A stretch of DNA of 64,000 nt, taken from NCBI RefSeq assembly GCF_900102135.1, contig NZ_FMVJ01000002.1:644242-708241 (forward strand). Reading direction: 5' to 3'. Below are positions 47,979 to 56,382 of this stretch, piece by piece. Made by a program: the position numbers and the translations under genes. The notes under the pieces were generated by a model. That model saw only the letters and a list, made by a program, of their open reading frames with translations. It did no database searches and had not been told where the DNA came from. How positions within the stretch are numbered: position 1 is the stretch's first letter; every line of letters begins with the position of its first letter. The stretch comes from Microvirga guangxiensis (GTDB lineage: Bacteria; Pseudomonadota; Alphaproteobacteria; Rhizobiales; Beijerinckiaceae).

Positions 47979-50753
47979 ATGCCCTCTGTGAAACGCATTC
48001 TTCCTACTCGTAGCGACGCATCCGGCGAGACGCCTGGCGAGGTGGAAACTTCCCCCCTGGTCGTTTCGAACAGCAACCGCTGGTCCCGCATCATGCTGGG
48101 ATTTGAGGGTGTCGAACCTGATGCGTGGTGTGAACTCAACTTTAAACTGGAATGGCATCCTCAAGAGAGCTCTCGCGCTGTCCATGACTTTGCAGTGGTC
48201 GGAGTAGACTTCCTGACAGAGGATGGATCCAGCATCGACTTTGCATATGTCCCAGGGCTGACCAGAACCCAGATAGACCCTCACAGCTGGTATGTGAGCG
48301 GGCCCGAATACTCCGATCAAGGCGGATCGGTCTGCACGGTTTCGCTGGGCTTTTTCATTCCTTCTCCGACCCGGAGCCTTTCTGTCAGCATTCGAAGTTG
48401 GCGCAATTCTCATCCTTTCACTATCCGCGACCAGCAGCTTCTCCAGAAGCTACCGCCTGAATCCGCGGCTGAAGCAGACAGGAAAGAGCTTGATTGGGCG
48501 AAAGCCGTCAGCGCTGTCCGCCCCTTGAACGCACGGCGCACGTGGCTTGCATTCAATGCTGAACCGATCTGGATGAGCTTTGCGGTGCTTCCAGCGACCA
48601 AGCTGGTGATCAGAGGACAGATCATCAATGAAGCTCCTGGACAGGAAGGAGCCTTAGCCCGCATTGTATACCGCAACGCCAGGGGAGAAGTGCTGCCCTC
48701 TCCCTATCCCGAAACGGAAGAAGCCTCTTCGATAGGATCCTTCATCGGCATTCCGGTCCACCGTCAGGCGCGGCGTTTCACTTTGGATCTTGCTCCTCCG
48801 CCTCAGGCTGCAAGTGTCGATATCGGATTTCAGACACGGCACGATCACGCCTCAATGGAGCTGATCACACCTCTTGAGGTATCGCTTGACGACGATCTTA
48901 TGCTGGAAGCGATCTCGGGCGACGATTTACCTGACGCCGAGACTTTCCTGAGACACCTCCTAGGACGGTTGAACCCTGAAGCGAACGAGACGCAGCCTGC
49001 TTCTGTGCGACTGAGAGAGTTGGCAGATTTGAAGTCTCTCGCATCGCTCTCAACCTTCCATGATGAAATCAAGGCTTTGCAGCGTGGTGCGAAACCCGAT
49101 TTCTCAGAAGGCAGCTTAACTCTTGCCGGTTTTCCCGCATGGCCTGTCCCAGAGCAGCCACAATGGACCGAGGATCCCTTCAAGTCACCCGCCTGGAGAC
49201 TGGAGTTCCAATCGCTGGCTTGGCTTCCTGGTCTCGCTGGAGATGAAAGGACGGACGGCGTCAAGCAAGCCATCGACCTGGCTGTATCCTGGTCGCGTGC
49301 CAATCCTTGGGGAGCCCCAAAAGATCCGATCAGTGCTCATCCTCGTGCGCTGGCTGTGCGAGCAGAGACGTTTCTTCGGCTTCTCTCTCTCAGTGCGAGA
49401 TCCAGAAAGTCGGCAGCGGCCCCAGAGTTTCTGACGTTGCTGGCGGAAGCCATACGCCATGCATTTGCTCTGGCGCAGATCCTTGGCCAGAACATCTTCT
49501 CGCACTCCCCCGTACATCTGCATTTAGCTTGTGCCCTGTTGGCACTGGCAAGATGCCTCCCGCGGGTGCCTCTGGCTCCCTACTGGACGTCCCTCGCGCT
49601 GACGCATGTGACGGATGGATTTGACAGGTTCCTCGATGAAAACGGCGTCTTCACGGAGCAATCCTTCGACACCCAATTGGAAATTGTCTCATTGGGCTTG
49701 ATCCTCACACATCAGCTTGAAAGCCGATCCGATGCACAAGGTCTGCGAGACAAGTTGATAGATCGGCTTCGAAAGTGCCTGCGGAACATGGTGGCTGTCA
49801 CCGCCCCCTCCGGATCCCTTCCTCCATTCGGAGATGTACCACATAGCTTTCACCACGCATCGTGGCTGCGACGGCTTCTATCGAGGTATGGCACGAATCT
49901 GCTGACCGATCCAGATCTCGCTCGCGAGTTGTCGTACCCCACAGGCACGAAGGTGTTCTCGTCACAGCATGCAGGGCTGGTGGCGGCACGCCGTTATGAT
50001 CACACGACGCGTTGGGGCTATTTCAGCGCCACTTTGAACGGCAGACATCATGAGCATGGGCACCATGATTGCACGTCGTTCGTTTACTCAAGCGGCGGCG
50101 CCCCGTGGATCATTGACCCTCGCGGGTCGCATCTGCATGAAACAGGTGCGGCACGTCAGTATCTCGTTTCCTCAAGAGCACACAACATTGCCCTTCCGGA
50201 CGAACGGGAACAGCTGGCGGGCATAGGCTGGATCGAGGCTCAGGAAGAACTCGAAGGGGCGAGCGTCTTCGTGGTCGGCAGCAACGTGCATGGCCCCACC
50301 TATACCCACCGTCGGATTTTTCTAAGCCTGAATAGTTTGGATGGGATTGCAGTGATCGATCACTTTGCGTCTCAACCGAGAGCGATCGCTTTTGAGGGAT
50401 TCCTGCACTTCGATACGAACATTATAGCGGCAATTGCTAATACCCAGATGGGCGTTGCCTATCGTAAGAGCGATAAACTGAGGATCGTCCCCTATACTCT
50501 CTTGGGACAGTACAACGGGATGAGCATTGAGAATGGGCGGAATGACCGCCCGTCTCGGATTCAGGGGTTCGTCGCTCGTCCTTCCGGTGGCCTGCAACCG
50601 GCCAACGCTATACGTTACCGCTTCTCGGGCCACGAGGCGGTCTGTGGCGGCGTTGTCCTTGCGTTGAACAGCAGCTCGGCAACGATACTGTCTCAGCTGC
50701 TGGAATCCGACCACGTCAGGAACATTCTCGCTCGCCCATCGATGAGACAATAA
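47979..50753 (+). CDS. heparinase II/III-family protein, large, without signal peptide
   Basis: The product is about 924 aa from the first ATG; the frame is open back to 47856 inside the FixJ-type gene, so the true start is uncertain and no ribosome site is convincing. The N-terminal ~330 residues are beta-rich and unfamiliar. The middle (~380-640) is helical, as in the alpha/alpha toroid of polysaccharide lyases. The C-terminal part matches Hepar_II_III_C: FSATLNGRHHEHGHHDCTSF, Ala-Pro-Trp-Ile-Ile-Asp-Pro-Arg-Gly and Ser-Ser-Arg-Ala-His-Asn. These hold the His/Asp positions expected for metal binding and catalysis. No export signal is seen, so the substrate and site of action are open. Confidence 0.85.
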   Translation: MPSVKRILPTRSDASGETPGEVETSPLVVSNSNRWSRIMLGFEGVEPDAWCELNFKLEWHPQESSRAVHDFAVVGVDFLTEDGSSIDFAYVPGLTRTQIDPHSWYVSGPEYSDQGGSVCTVSLGFFIPSPTRSLSVSIRSWRNSHPFTIRDQQLLQKLPPESAAEADRKELDWAKAVSAVRPLNARRTWLAFNAEPIWMSFAVLPATKLVIRGQIINEAPGQEGALARIVYRNARGEVLPSPYPETEEASSIGSFIGIPVHRQARRFTLDLAPPPQAASVDIGFQTRHDHASMELITPLEVSLDDDLMLEAISGDDLPDAETFLRHLLGRLNPEANETQPASVRLRELADLKSLASLSTFHDEIKALQRGAKPDFSEGSLTLAGFPAWPVPEQPQWTEDPFKSPAWRLEFQSLAWLPGLAGDERTDGVKQAIDLAVSWSRANPWGAPKDPISAHPRALAVRAETFLRLLSLSARSRKSAAAPEFLTLLAEAIRHAFALAQILGQNIFSHSPVHLHLACALLALARCLPRVPLAPYWTSLALTHVTDGFDRFLDENGVFTEQSFDTQLEIVSLGLILTHQLESRSDAQGLRDKLIDRLRKCLRNMVAVTAPSGSLPPFGDVPHSFHHASWLRRLLSRYGTNLLTDPDLARELSYPTGTKVFSSQHAGLVAARRYDHTTRWGYFSATLNGRHHEHGHHDCTSFVYSSGGAPWIIDPRGSHLHETGAARQYLVSSRAHNIALPDEREQLAGIGWIEAQEELEGASVFVVGSNVHGPTYTHRRIFLSLNSLDGIAVIDHFASQPRAIAFEGFLHFDTNIIAAIANTQMGVAYRKSDKLRIVPYTLLGQYNGMSIENGRNDRPSRIQGFVARPSGGLQPANAIRYRFSGHEAVCGGVVLALNSSSATILSQLLESDHVRNILARPSMRQ

Positions 50754-50772
50754 GCGTCGATTGTGTCAGTCC

Positions 50773-50797
50773 GGATGCCCGCGTGAAGCGGGCATCC
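50773..50797. terminator. hairpin between convergent heparinase-like gene and cheZ
   Basis: GGATGCCCG and CGGGCATCC form a 9-bp stem with a 7-nt loop, 20 nt after the stop of one gene and 17 nt after the stop of the other. There is no strong T run on either side; it probably serves both. Confidence 0.6.
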
Positions 50798-50813
50798 AAT
50801 TCAAACGGCTTGA

Positions 50814-51512
50814 CTAGCCGAACAGCGCGTCAATCGCATCCTGAGAAGTGATGCCCTTGTCTGTCATCAAGGCGGGACCGTTCAGAAGCGCATCGTCGCC
50901 ATCACGGGCCGCTTCCGTGGTTTCAACATCCTTGAAGCTTTCGAGACCGCCCCAGATCTCGATCATTTCGTGGACCCGCTCCTCGACGAACTTCATCGCA
51001 TTCACGACCTTGCTGATGCGCTGGCCGGTAATGTCCTGGAAATTGCAGGCCTCGAAGATGCTGATAACCTGATCGGAGATCTCGCGAGCGAACTCCTGAT
51101 CGCCGCCCGAGAGACGCGCTGCCAGATTGCCGGACAATTCATCGATCCGCTCGGCCGCGGCCAGGATAGCGTTCGTTGCGGTCTCGGTGCCGGAAACGAT
51201 GGCGCCAAGCTCATCCGTGACCCTGTTGATCTCCTGGCCTTGCGCCCCGGCATAACGGAGTGTCGCAATCTCCCGCTTCGTGCGCTCTATGGCTTCATAG
51301 ATCGAATCCAGCTCAACCTTGAGACGCATCGCCTCCTGCATGTCTTTCCGGTGCTCTTCGATGAGCGAGGCCGAAAGCTCCTTGGCAGGAACGATTGCCT
51401 CTCTGATCGTTCCAAGCATGTTCATGATTTCTGAATGGCGATCGAGAGCGCCCTCATCAGACGGAGCCGACGACATGTGAGCCTCGACGCGATAGCTTTT
51501 ACGTGGGTTCAT
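50814..51512 (-). CDS. cheZ: CheY-phosphate phosphatase CheZ
   Basis: The product is 232 aa, a long helical hairpin. The active-site motif ACNFQDITGQRISKV has the Asp and Gln that correspond to E. coli CheZ Asp143 and Gln147. The last residues, SQDAIDALFG, look like the CheY-binding tail. It would dephosphorylate CheY and so end the turning signal. The ATG at 51512 gives the N-terminal Arg-Lys-X-Tyr-Arg-Val-Glu seen in alphaproteobacterial CheZ. Sinorhizobium lacks CheZ and uses a second CheY as a sink; here both CheZ and two CheY are present. Confidence 0.93.
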   Translation of the reverse strand: MNPRKSYRVEAHMSSAPSDEGALDRHSEIMNMLGTIREAIVPAKELSASLIEEHRKDMQEAMRLKVELDSIYEAIERTKREIATLRYAGAQGQEINRVTDELGAIVSGTETATNAILAAAERIDELSGNLAARLSGGDQEFAREISDQVISIFEACNFQDITGQRISKVVNAMKFVEERVHEMIEIWGGLESFKDVETTEAARDGDDALLNGPALMTDKGITSQDAIDALFG

Positions 51513-51530
51513 GACTCACACCACTTGTCA

Positions 51531-51914
51531 TCAAGCGCTGAAAACAGCGCTAATCTTCGAGCGGAGCGTTTCCGCATTGAAGGGCTTGACGATGTAGTTG
51601 TTTACACCAGCCTTCTTTGCTGCAACGACGTTCTCAGTTTTCGCCTCGGCTGTCACCATGATGAACGGCAAAGCGCTGAGCTCCGCATCCGCACGAACCT
51701 GCTGAAGCAGTTCGTATCCGGTCATGGGAGCCATATTCCAATCAGAGATCACGAGGCCGTACTTCTTGGCCCTGAGCTTCTCCAAGGCGGCCTGCCCGTC
51801 GGATGCATCATCGACGTCATTGAAGCCAATCTGCTTGAGAAGGTTGCGGAGGATCCGAACCATGGTCTGATAATCGTCGACCACCAAGACGGGAGTTGAA
51901 AGATCTAAGCTCAC
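51531..51914 (-). CDS. cheY: CheY-type response regulator (second copy)
   Basis: The product is 127 aa, a single receiver. It has the acidic pair VDDY, the phospho-acceptor Asp in [16 protein letters not shown], Thr in MVTAEAK and Lys in IVKPFN. The GTG start has AGGATA upstream. It lies between cheW and cheZ, so it is the most likely CheZ substrate and motor-binding CheY. It is clearly different from the copy at 15550-15933. Confidence 0.95.
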   Translation of the reverse strand: MSLDLSTPVLVVDDYQTMVRILRNLLKQIGFNDVDDASDGQAALEKLRAKKYGLVISDWNMAPMTGYELLQQVRADAELSALPFIMVTAEAKTENVVAAKKAGVNNYIVKPFNAETLRSKISAVFSA

Positions 51915-51966
51915 GGTAGCATATCCTATCTAGTTAGATGAATGAGTAAGATTTGAACGAAGATGA

Positions 51967-52461
51967 CTAGGCAGCCTCACGTTCGGAGACGAAGGCGAGA
52001 ACGGCATCCACGTCAAGAACGATCATCAGCTGCCCTTGAAGCTGATGAACACCCTGAGACAGGTTCACCCAGCGCCGGTCCATATGAACAGGGTTCGGCT
52101 GCATTTCATCGGGATTGAGCTTCAAGACCTCGCCGACTTCATCGACGAGAAGGCCATATGCCTCACCCTGGTACTCAAGCCCCACCGCCATGCGCCGCCC
52201 GGTGCTGTCCCCATCCTGCAAACCGAGCCTGCTTCTTAGGGAGACTGCCGTGACGACGCGGCCGCGCAGGTTGAGCAACCCTGCTATTTCCACTTGCGCC
52301 AAGGGAACTTTCGTCATCTCGCTCACGACGAAAACATCATGAACACGACCGATGGGCAGCCCCAGCAGCTGCCCTGCGACCGTCACCGTGATGAATTCTG
52401 CTTCTCTCGCGAACAATTTCGGCGCATCAAACGCAACCGTATTCATGGCTTTCATGATCAT
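51967..52461 (-). CDS. cheW: chemotaxis coupling protein CheW
   Basis: The product is 164 aa covering one CheW domain. AEFITVTVAGQLLGLPIGRV, IAGLLNLRGRVVTAVSLRSR and Val-Asp-Glu-Val-Gly-Glu-Val are typical. It links the receptors to CheA. The start overlaps the cheA stop (ATGA), so the two are co-translated. Confidence 0.96.
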   Translation of the reverse strand: MIMKAMNTVAFDAPKLFAREAEFITVTVAGQLLGLPIGRVHDVFVVSEMTKVPLAQVEIAGLLNLRGRVVTAVSLRSRLGLQDGDSTGRRMAVGLEYQGEAYGLLVDEVGEVLKLNPDEMQPNPVHMDRRWVNLSQGVHQLQGQLMIVLDVDAVLAFVSEREAA

Positions 52462-55247
52462 GCAGCCTCTTCAAGAGTTCCACTGAGCTCTGCAAGCGCA
52501 GAGAGCAATCCGCGGCGGTCAACTTTTGAGACGACTTCGGTAATCTTGAAGCGCCTCGCCAGAGCTAGCAATTGAGCATCAGGCCTTAACGTCATGCCAA
52601 TGATCGGTGTTAAGCGATATTGAGCATCAGCCCGGAGGGTGGCGATGAACGCAAAGCTCGAATGTCCAGGCAATTCAAGATCAGCAACGATAAAGTCCGG
52701 CTGGCTGCCGCTCGAGAGCATGCGCGCGGCATCCTGAGCCGTCGCAGCTGTCTGGACGCGATACCCTGACGCCTTGAGGACAGGCACCAGCATATCCCGG
52801 AAGAAATTCGATCCATCGATGAGGAGCAGGGAGTTGCCCTGCTTTGCTCGCTGCTCGGAGCGCGACCATGTTTCAAGAACAAGCGGCAGATAATGCGCCA
52901 CGTTGACGATTTCAGTGGTCCGACCGCGCACGACAGCCGATCCCACCAAGTCGGAACGCTCGGCAAGAAGTTCGACATCGAGCTTGTCTTCAACGATGTC
53001 GACAATCTCGGCGACGGCAAGACCCATTGAAATCTCCCCATCCGAGAACACCAGAAGGGACTGCATACCCTGCCTTCTCACTTCAAGCTCGTCATCGCAG
53101 GAAACGATCGGCATCAGGCGCCCGCGATATTGCACCACAGGGCGTCCGCTTGCCCATTCGATCGTGGATGCATCGATCTCTTCGAGGCGTGTTACGAGAG
53201 AGAGAGGCACGGCCTTCAGGCTGTCGCCCCCACCGCGGAAGACGAGCAGGCTCGTCAGCTCTTCAGCTGCGGCAATTGCCTGATCCAGCGCGAGATCCGC
53301 CTGGAACTCATCGCTCTGACCTTCTGAGCCAACCATCCGCGCAAGACCGTTCGGATCAACGATGAGAACAACTGCTCCATCGCCCAGAATGGTGTTCCCC
53401 GAGAACAGCTGGATATGCTTCAGCTTCGACGACATCGGCTTGACGACGATTTCCTCCGTATGGAAGACGCCGTCGACGAGGATGCCGAAACGCTGCTGGG
53501 CAACCTGCGTGACGACCACGAAGCCCGTATTGATATCCTCACTCTCCGACAGACGCATCACCTTCGAGAGTGGAACAATCGGCAGAAGGCGGTCACGCAG
53601 ACGCAGGATCGGCGTGCCGTTGATCCGCTCAATCGAGTGCTCCGAGATCGGCGATACTCTCACGAGCTCAGACACCGCCACCTGTGGAATGGCAAAGCGT
53701 TGATCCTTGGAAGAAACGATCAAGGCAGCGACGATAGCCAAGGTGAGAGGGATCTTGATCGTGAACGTCGTCCCTCTGCCCTGCTCCGAGCGGATGTCGA
53801 CAGTTCCGCCGATCAACTCAATGTTGGTTTTCACCACATCCATGCCGACGCCGCGGCCGGACACGGAGGTCACGGCAGCTGCAGTCGAGAACCCGGGATG
53901 GAAGATGAATTTTGCGACTTGGGCGTCGCTCATCCTTTCCAACTCGGATTCGCTGACAATCGCCCTCTCAACGGCCTTCTTGCGAATGGCGGCGTAGTTC
54001 AGGCCTTTGCCATCGTCGGAGATCTCGATCGTGATCGATCCTCCTTCATGATAGGCATTCAGGCGGATGATGCCCTTCTCCGACTTGCCGACGGCACGAC
54101 GCTCCGCAGGGCTTTCGATGCCGTGGTCCGCTGAGTTGCGAACCATATGCGTGAGAGGGTCTTTGATAACCTCGAGCACCTGACGATCAAGCTCGGTATC
54201 CGCACCCTGCATGATCAGTTCAATGTGCTTCGACAACTCGTTGGAGAGGTCGCGCACGACGCGAGGCAGCTTTTGCCATGCATTGCCGATAGGCTGCATG
54301 CGCGTCTTCATCACGCCGTCCTGCAGCTCTGCCGTCACCTGAGACAGCCTCTGCAAAGGCACTTTGTAACCGTAATCTTCAGCGTTGCGGCGCGCAATTT
54401 CCAGCAGCTGGTTTCGGGTCAGGACCAGCTCCGACACCATCGTCATCAAATGCTCGAGGGTATCGACATTGACTCGGATCGTCTGAACCTTTCCAGAGAT
54501 CCCTTCGGCTCCCTCAGGGGATTCTGAAGGCTCCGCGTCCTTCTTCGACGGTTTCTGAGCAGCAGCCGCCTGCACCACGGGCGCTGCTTGTGTCATCGGC
54601 GTAGAAGCGGGAACGGGTCCTGGCGCTTCGCGGAATGCGCGCTCAAGCTCGTCCAGGGATACCTCCCCAGGCTTGAGTGCCCTTTCCAGGACCTGGTAGA
54701 CAAGTGTGCCGGCTGCATTCCCGTCATCCGGACCAGGAGCCTCTTGGAAAGCACGCTCCAGTTCATCAAGGGAGACCTCACCAGGCTTCAGCTCCCGTTC
54801 GAGCACCTGATGGACCAATGTCCCAACCGTCGGGGCTTGCACAGGCGTGTCAGCAACTGCCTGCACATGACTCGATGCATTCGACATATAATCCAGGGAG
54901 GCGATCAGATCGTCATCCGTTCCCTGCGGCTCAACGCCGTGCCGCTCCAGCTCACCTAGAATATCCTTGATCCGGTCGAGCGTTGTCAGGATCAGCGACA
55001 CAGCCTCCGTCGTGACAGGCATTCCATCTCGGAACTTGCCCATCAGCGTCTCTGCCGCGTGCGCGAGCGCCTCAAGTCGAGGCAGCCCAAGGAAGCCGCA
55101 AGTTCCCTTGATGGTATGAACCAATCGGAAAATGTTGCTGAGGATCGCCTGGTTGTTCGGATCCTGCTCGAAGCGGACCATCTCCACGTCGACCGTTTCA
55201 AGATGCTCATTGGTCTCTGTGAGAAACTCAAGGAGAAGGTCGTCCAT
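52458..55247 (-). CDS. cheA: hybrid chemotaxis histidine kinase CheA with two CheW-like domains and a receiver
   Basis: The product is 929 aa, against ~650 for E. coli CheA. Domains in order: Hpt (1-110, phospho-His44 in RLVHTIKGTCGFLG); two 31-residue repeats (143-173 and 181-211); P3 dimerisation (~255-320); kinase domain (~330-500, HMVRNSADHGIE N-box, DDGKGL and GRGVGMDVV G-boxes); CheW domain (~505-640); a second CheW-like domain (~655-790); and a C-terminal receiver (~805-925). The receiver has the phospho-acceptor Asp in VADLEL, Thr in GMTLR and Lys in VSKVDR, but its acidic pair is reduced to Asp-Gly (LLLIDGS). The ATG is at 55247. Confidence 0.97.
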   Translation of the reverse strand: MDDLLLEFLTETNEHLETVDVEMVRFEQDPNNQAILSNIFRLVHTIKGTCGFLGLPRLEALAHAAETLMGKFRDGMPVTTEAVSLILTTLDRIKDILGELERHGVEPQGTDDDLIASLDYMSNASSHVQAVADTPVQAPTVGTLVHQVLERELKPGEVSLDELERAFQEAPGPDDGNAAGTLVYQVLERALKPGEVSLDELERAFREAPGPVPASTPMTQAAPVVQAAAAQKPSKKDAEPSESPEGAEGISGKVQTIRVNVDTLEHLMTMVSELVLTRNQLLEIARRNAEDYGYKVPLQRLSQVTAELQDGVMKTRMQPIGNAWQKLPRVVRDLSNELSKHIELIMQGADTELDRQVLEVIKDPLTHMVRNSADHGIESPAERRAVGKSEKGIIRLNAYHEGGSITIEISDDGKGLNYAAIRKKAVERAIVSESELERMSDAQVAKFIFHPGFSTAAAVTSVSGRGVGMDVVKTNIELIGGTVDIRSEQGRGTTFTIKIPLTLAIVAALIVSSKDQRFAIPQVAVSELVRVSPISEHSIERINGTPILRLRDRLLPIVPLSKVMRLSESEDINTGFVVVTQVAQQRFGILVDGVFHTEEIVVKPMSSKLKHIQLFSGNTILGDGAVVLIVDPNGLARMVGSEGQSDEFQADLALDQAIAAAEELTSLLVFRGGGDSLKAVPLSLVTRLEEIDASTIEWASGRPVVQYRGRLMPIVSCDDELEVRRQGMQSLLVFSDGEISMGLAVAEIVDIVEDKLDVELLAERSDLVGSAVVRGRTTEIVNVAHYLPLVLETWSRSEQRAKQGNSLLLIDGSNFFRDMLVPVLKASGYRVQTAATAQDAARMLSSGSQPDFIVADLELPGHSSFAFIATLRADAQYRLTPIIGMTLRPDAQLLALARRFKITEVVSKVDRRGLLSALAELSGTLEEAA
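54615..54821 (-). repeat. tandem 31-residue repeat inside cheA
   Basis: The encoded peptides (residues 143-173 and 181-211 of CheA) read T-L-V-(H/Y)-Q-V-L-E-R, then x-L-K-P-G-E-V-S-L-D-E-L-E-R-A-F, then x-E-A-P-G-P, with 28 of 31 identical and a period of 38. The DNA differs at many third positions, so the peptide, not the DNA, has been kept. Confidence 0.9.
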
Positions 55248-55629
55248 CGCCGTATCTCATCTCTGGTTGAAAACTGTTTGTCGTTTGGTTGATTGCGCCG
55301 AGATCCGGCAGCTCTCAGGTTGAGAAACTTCCCCCTGATCACCTGCTCTCACGAGCGATCATGGCGCGTCTCAACTTGTTGTTCTGGGCAGCTTGCGCTT
55401 ACGAAGAGAGGCTTGGGAACAAGCAGCCTCAATCTGCGGGGATTTGTACGAGACATGGGACATGGAGCTTGGCGTTACGATGACTTTGACTGACCTTAGC
55501 GGCTCTATCTTGCGTCAAGCTGATCTTACGAAGCGCCCCATCGAGCGCTTCTCTTTTGAGGATTCTGGAGGCCTCCGGGAAGGAGGCCCACGCCATACCA
55601 CCCTCTCCTCTTCGGAGAGCTGTCATATG
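55248..55629. other. upstream region of cheA (no gene)
   Basis: About 380 bp without a credible gene; short plus-strand frames lack ribosome sites and family features. It contains a GAAGCGC-N8-GCGCTTC hairpin followed by TCTTTT at 55530-55556 that could end plus-strand transcripts. No clear promoter is seen. Confidence 0.5.
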
Positions 55630-55662
55630 CAAAGAGCCAGGTCGGGCTGACCTGGCTCTGGC
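55630..55662 (-). terminator. rho-independent terminator of ftcR
   Basis: An 11-bp stem AGAGCCAGGTC / GACCTGGCTCT has a 5-nt loop and is followed on the minus strand by TTTGC. It lies 37 nt past the ftcR stop. Confidence 0.8.
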
Positions 55663-55695
55663 GAACGATCCGGTATGCTACGTCAGGTCTGCCGC

Positions 55696-56382
55696 CTAGG
55701 AGACAGCCCCCGTATAGGAATATCCAATATAGCGCTTGGCATCGATGGGATCGTAACCCAGGCGCTGCCGCAGCTTCTTGCGGAGCTTGCTGATGTGCCC
55801 TTCGACGACGCTATCCTCGACGTCATCGCTGTAGAGGCCATAAACCGTATCGAAGATCTGCTTCTTCGTCAGGCGGTGCCCTTTCTTACGCACGAGATAC
55901 TCGAGGATGTGACGCTCGCGGCGCGGCAGAGACAGCGGAACGCCATCGATCTCCGGATCACGGCCATCGAAGAACACCTTGAGCCGGTCGTTATCGTTAT
56001 GGCTTGCCTTGCTGGCGCTGCTATTCAACCGTCTCCATACCGCCTCGGAGCGGGCGAGGATTTCTCGGACGTGAACCGGCTTACGAACCACGTCATCGAA
56101 CTTTGCCGTAAAGAGCTCCAGCGTTTCTTCAAGAGAACGCACATCGCTCAATGCGATGATTGGAGCTTTGGAATGGCGACGGATGCTTTCGGCATAGCTG
56201 GCGCGTTGATCGAAGCTGCCGAGAACAAATCCCTGGATTGCTTGCATGTCGGTGTCAGACGCAGTTTCCAGCCATTCGCTGAACTCATTTGAATACAAGC
56301 CAATGGAAGATACACCTTCCCGTTTAAAGCTTGCTACATACCCCGACGTCACTATCTGTCGATCATCGACAACGATATACAT
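55696..56382 (-). CDS. ftcR: flagellar master regulator FtcR/Rem (OmpR-type)
   Basis: The product is 228 aa. The N-terminal receiver-like domain starts MYIVVDDRQIVTSGYVASFK. It keeps Asp residues at the pocket, but the phospho-acceptor region (AIQGFVLGSF) has no standard Asp, so it is probably phosphorylation-independent. The C-terminal winged helix (~130-225) is OmpR-type (RRERHILEYLVRKKGHRLTK, then VEGHISKLRKKLRQ). The sequence closely follows FtcR of Brucella and Rem of Sinorhizobium, which switch on late flagellar genes. The ATG at 56382 is family-typical; the upstream extension looks non-coding. Confidence 0.94.
   Translation of the reverse strand: MYIVVDDRQIVTSGYVASFKREGVSSIGLYSNEFSEWLETASDTDMQAIQGFVLGSFDQRASYAESIRRHSKAPIIALSDVRSLEETLELFTAKFDDVVRKPVHVREILARSEAVWRRLNSSASKASHNDNDRLKVFFDGRDPEIDGVPLSLPRRERHILEYLVRKKGHRLTKKQIFDTVYGLYSDDVEDSVVEGHISKLRKKLRQRLGYDPIDAKRYIGYSYTGAVS

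Noticed and set aside
55289..55483. Small plus-strand frames upstream of cheA
   Set aside because: No ribosome sites, composition like non-coding DNA, no conserved motif; left as part of the intergenic note.
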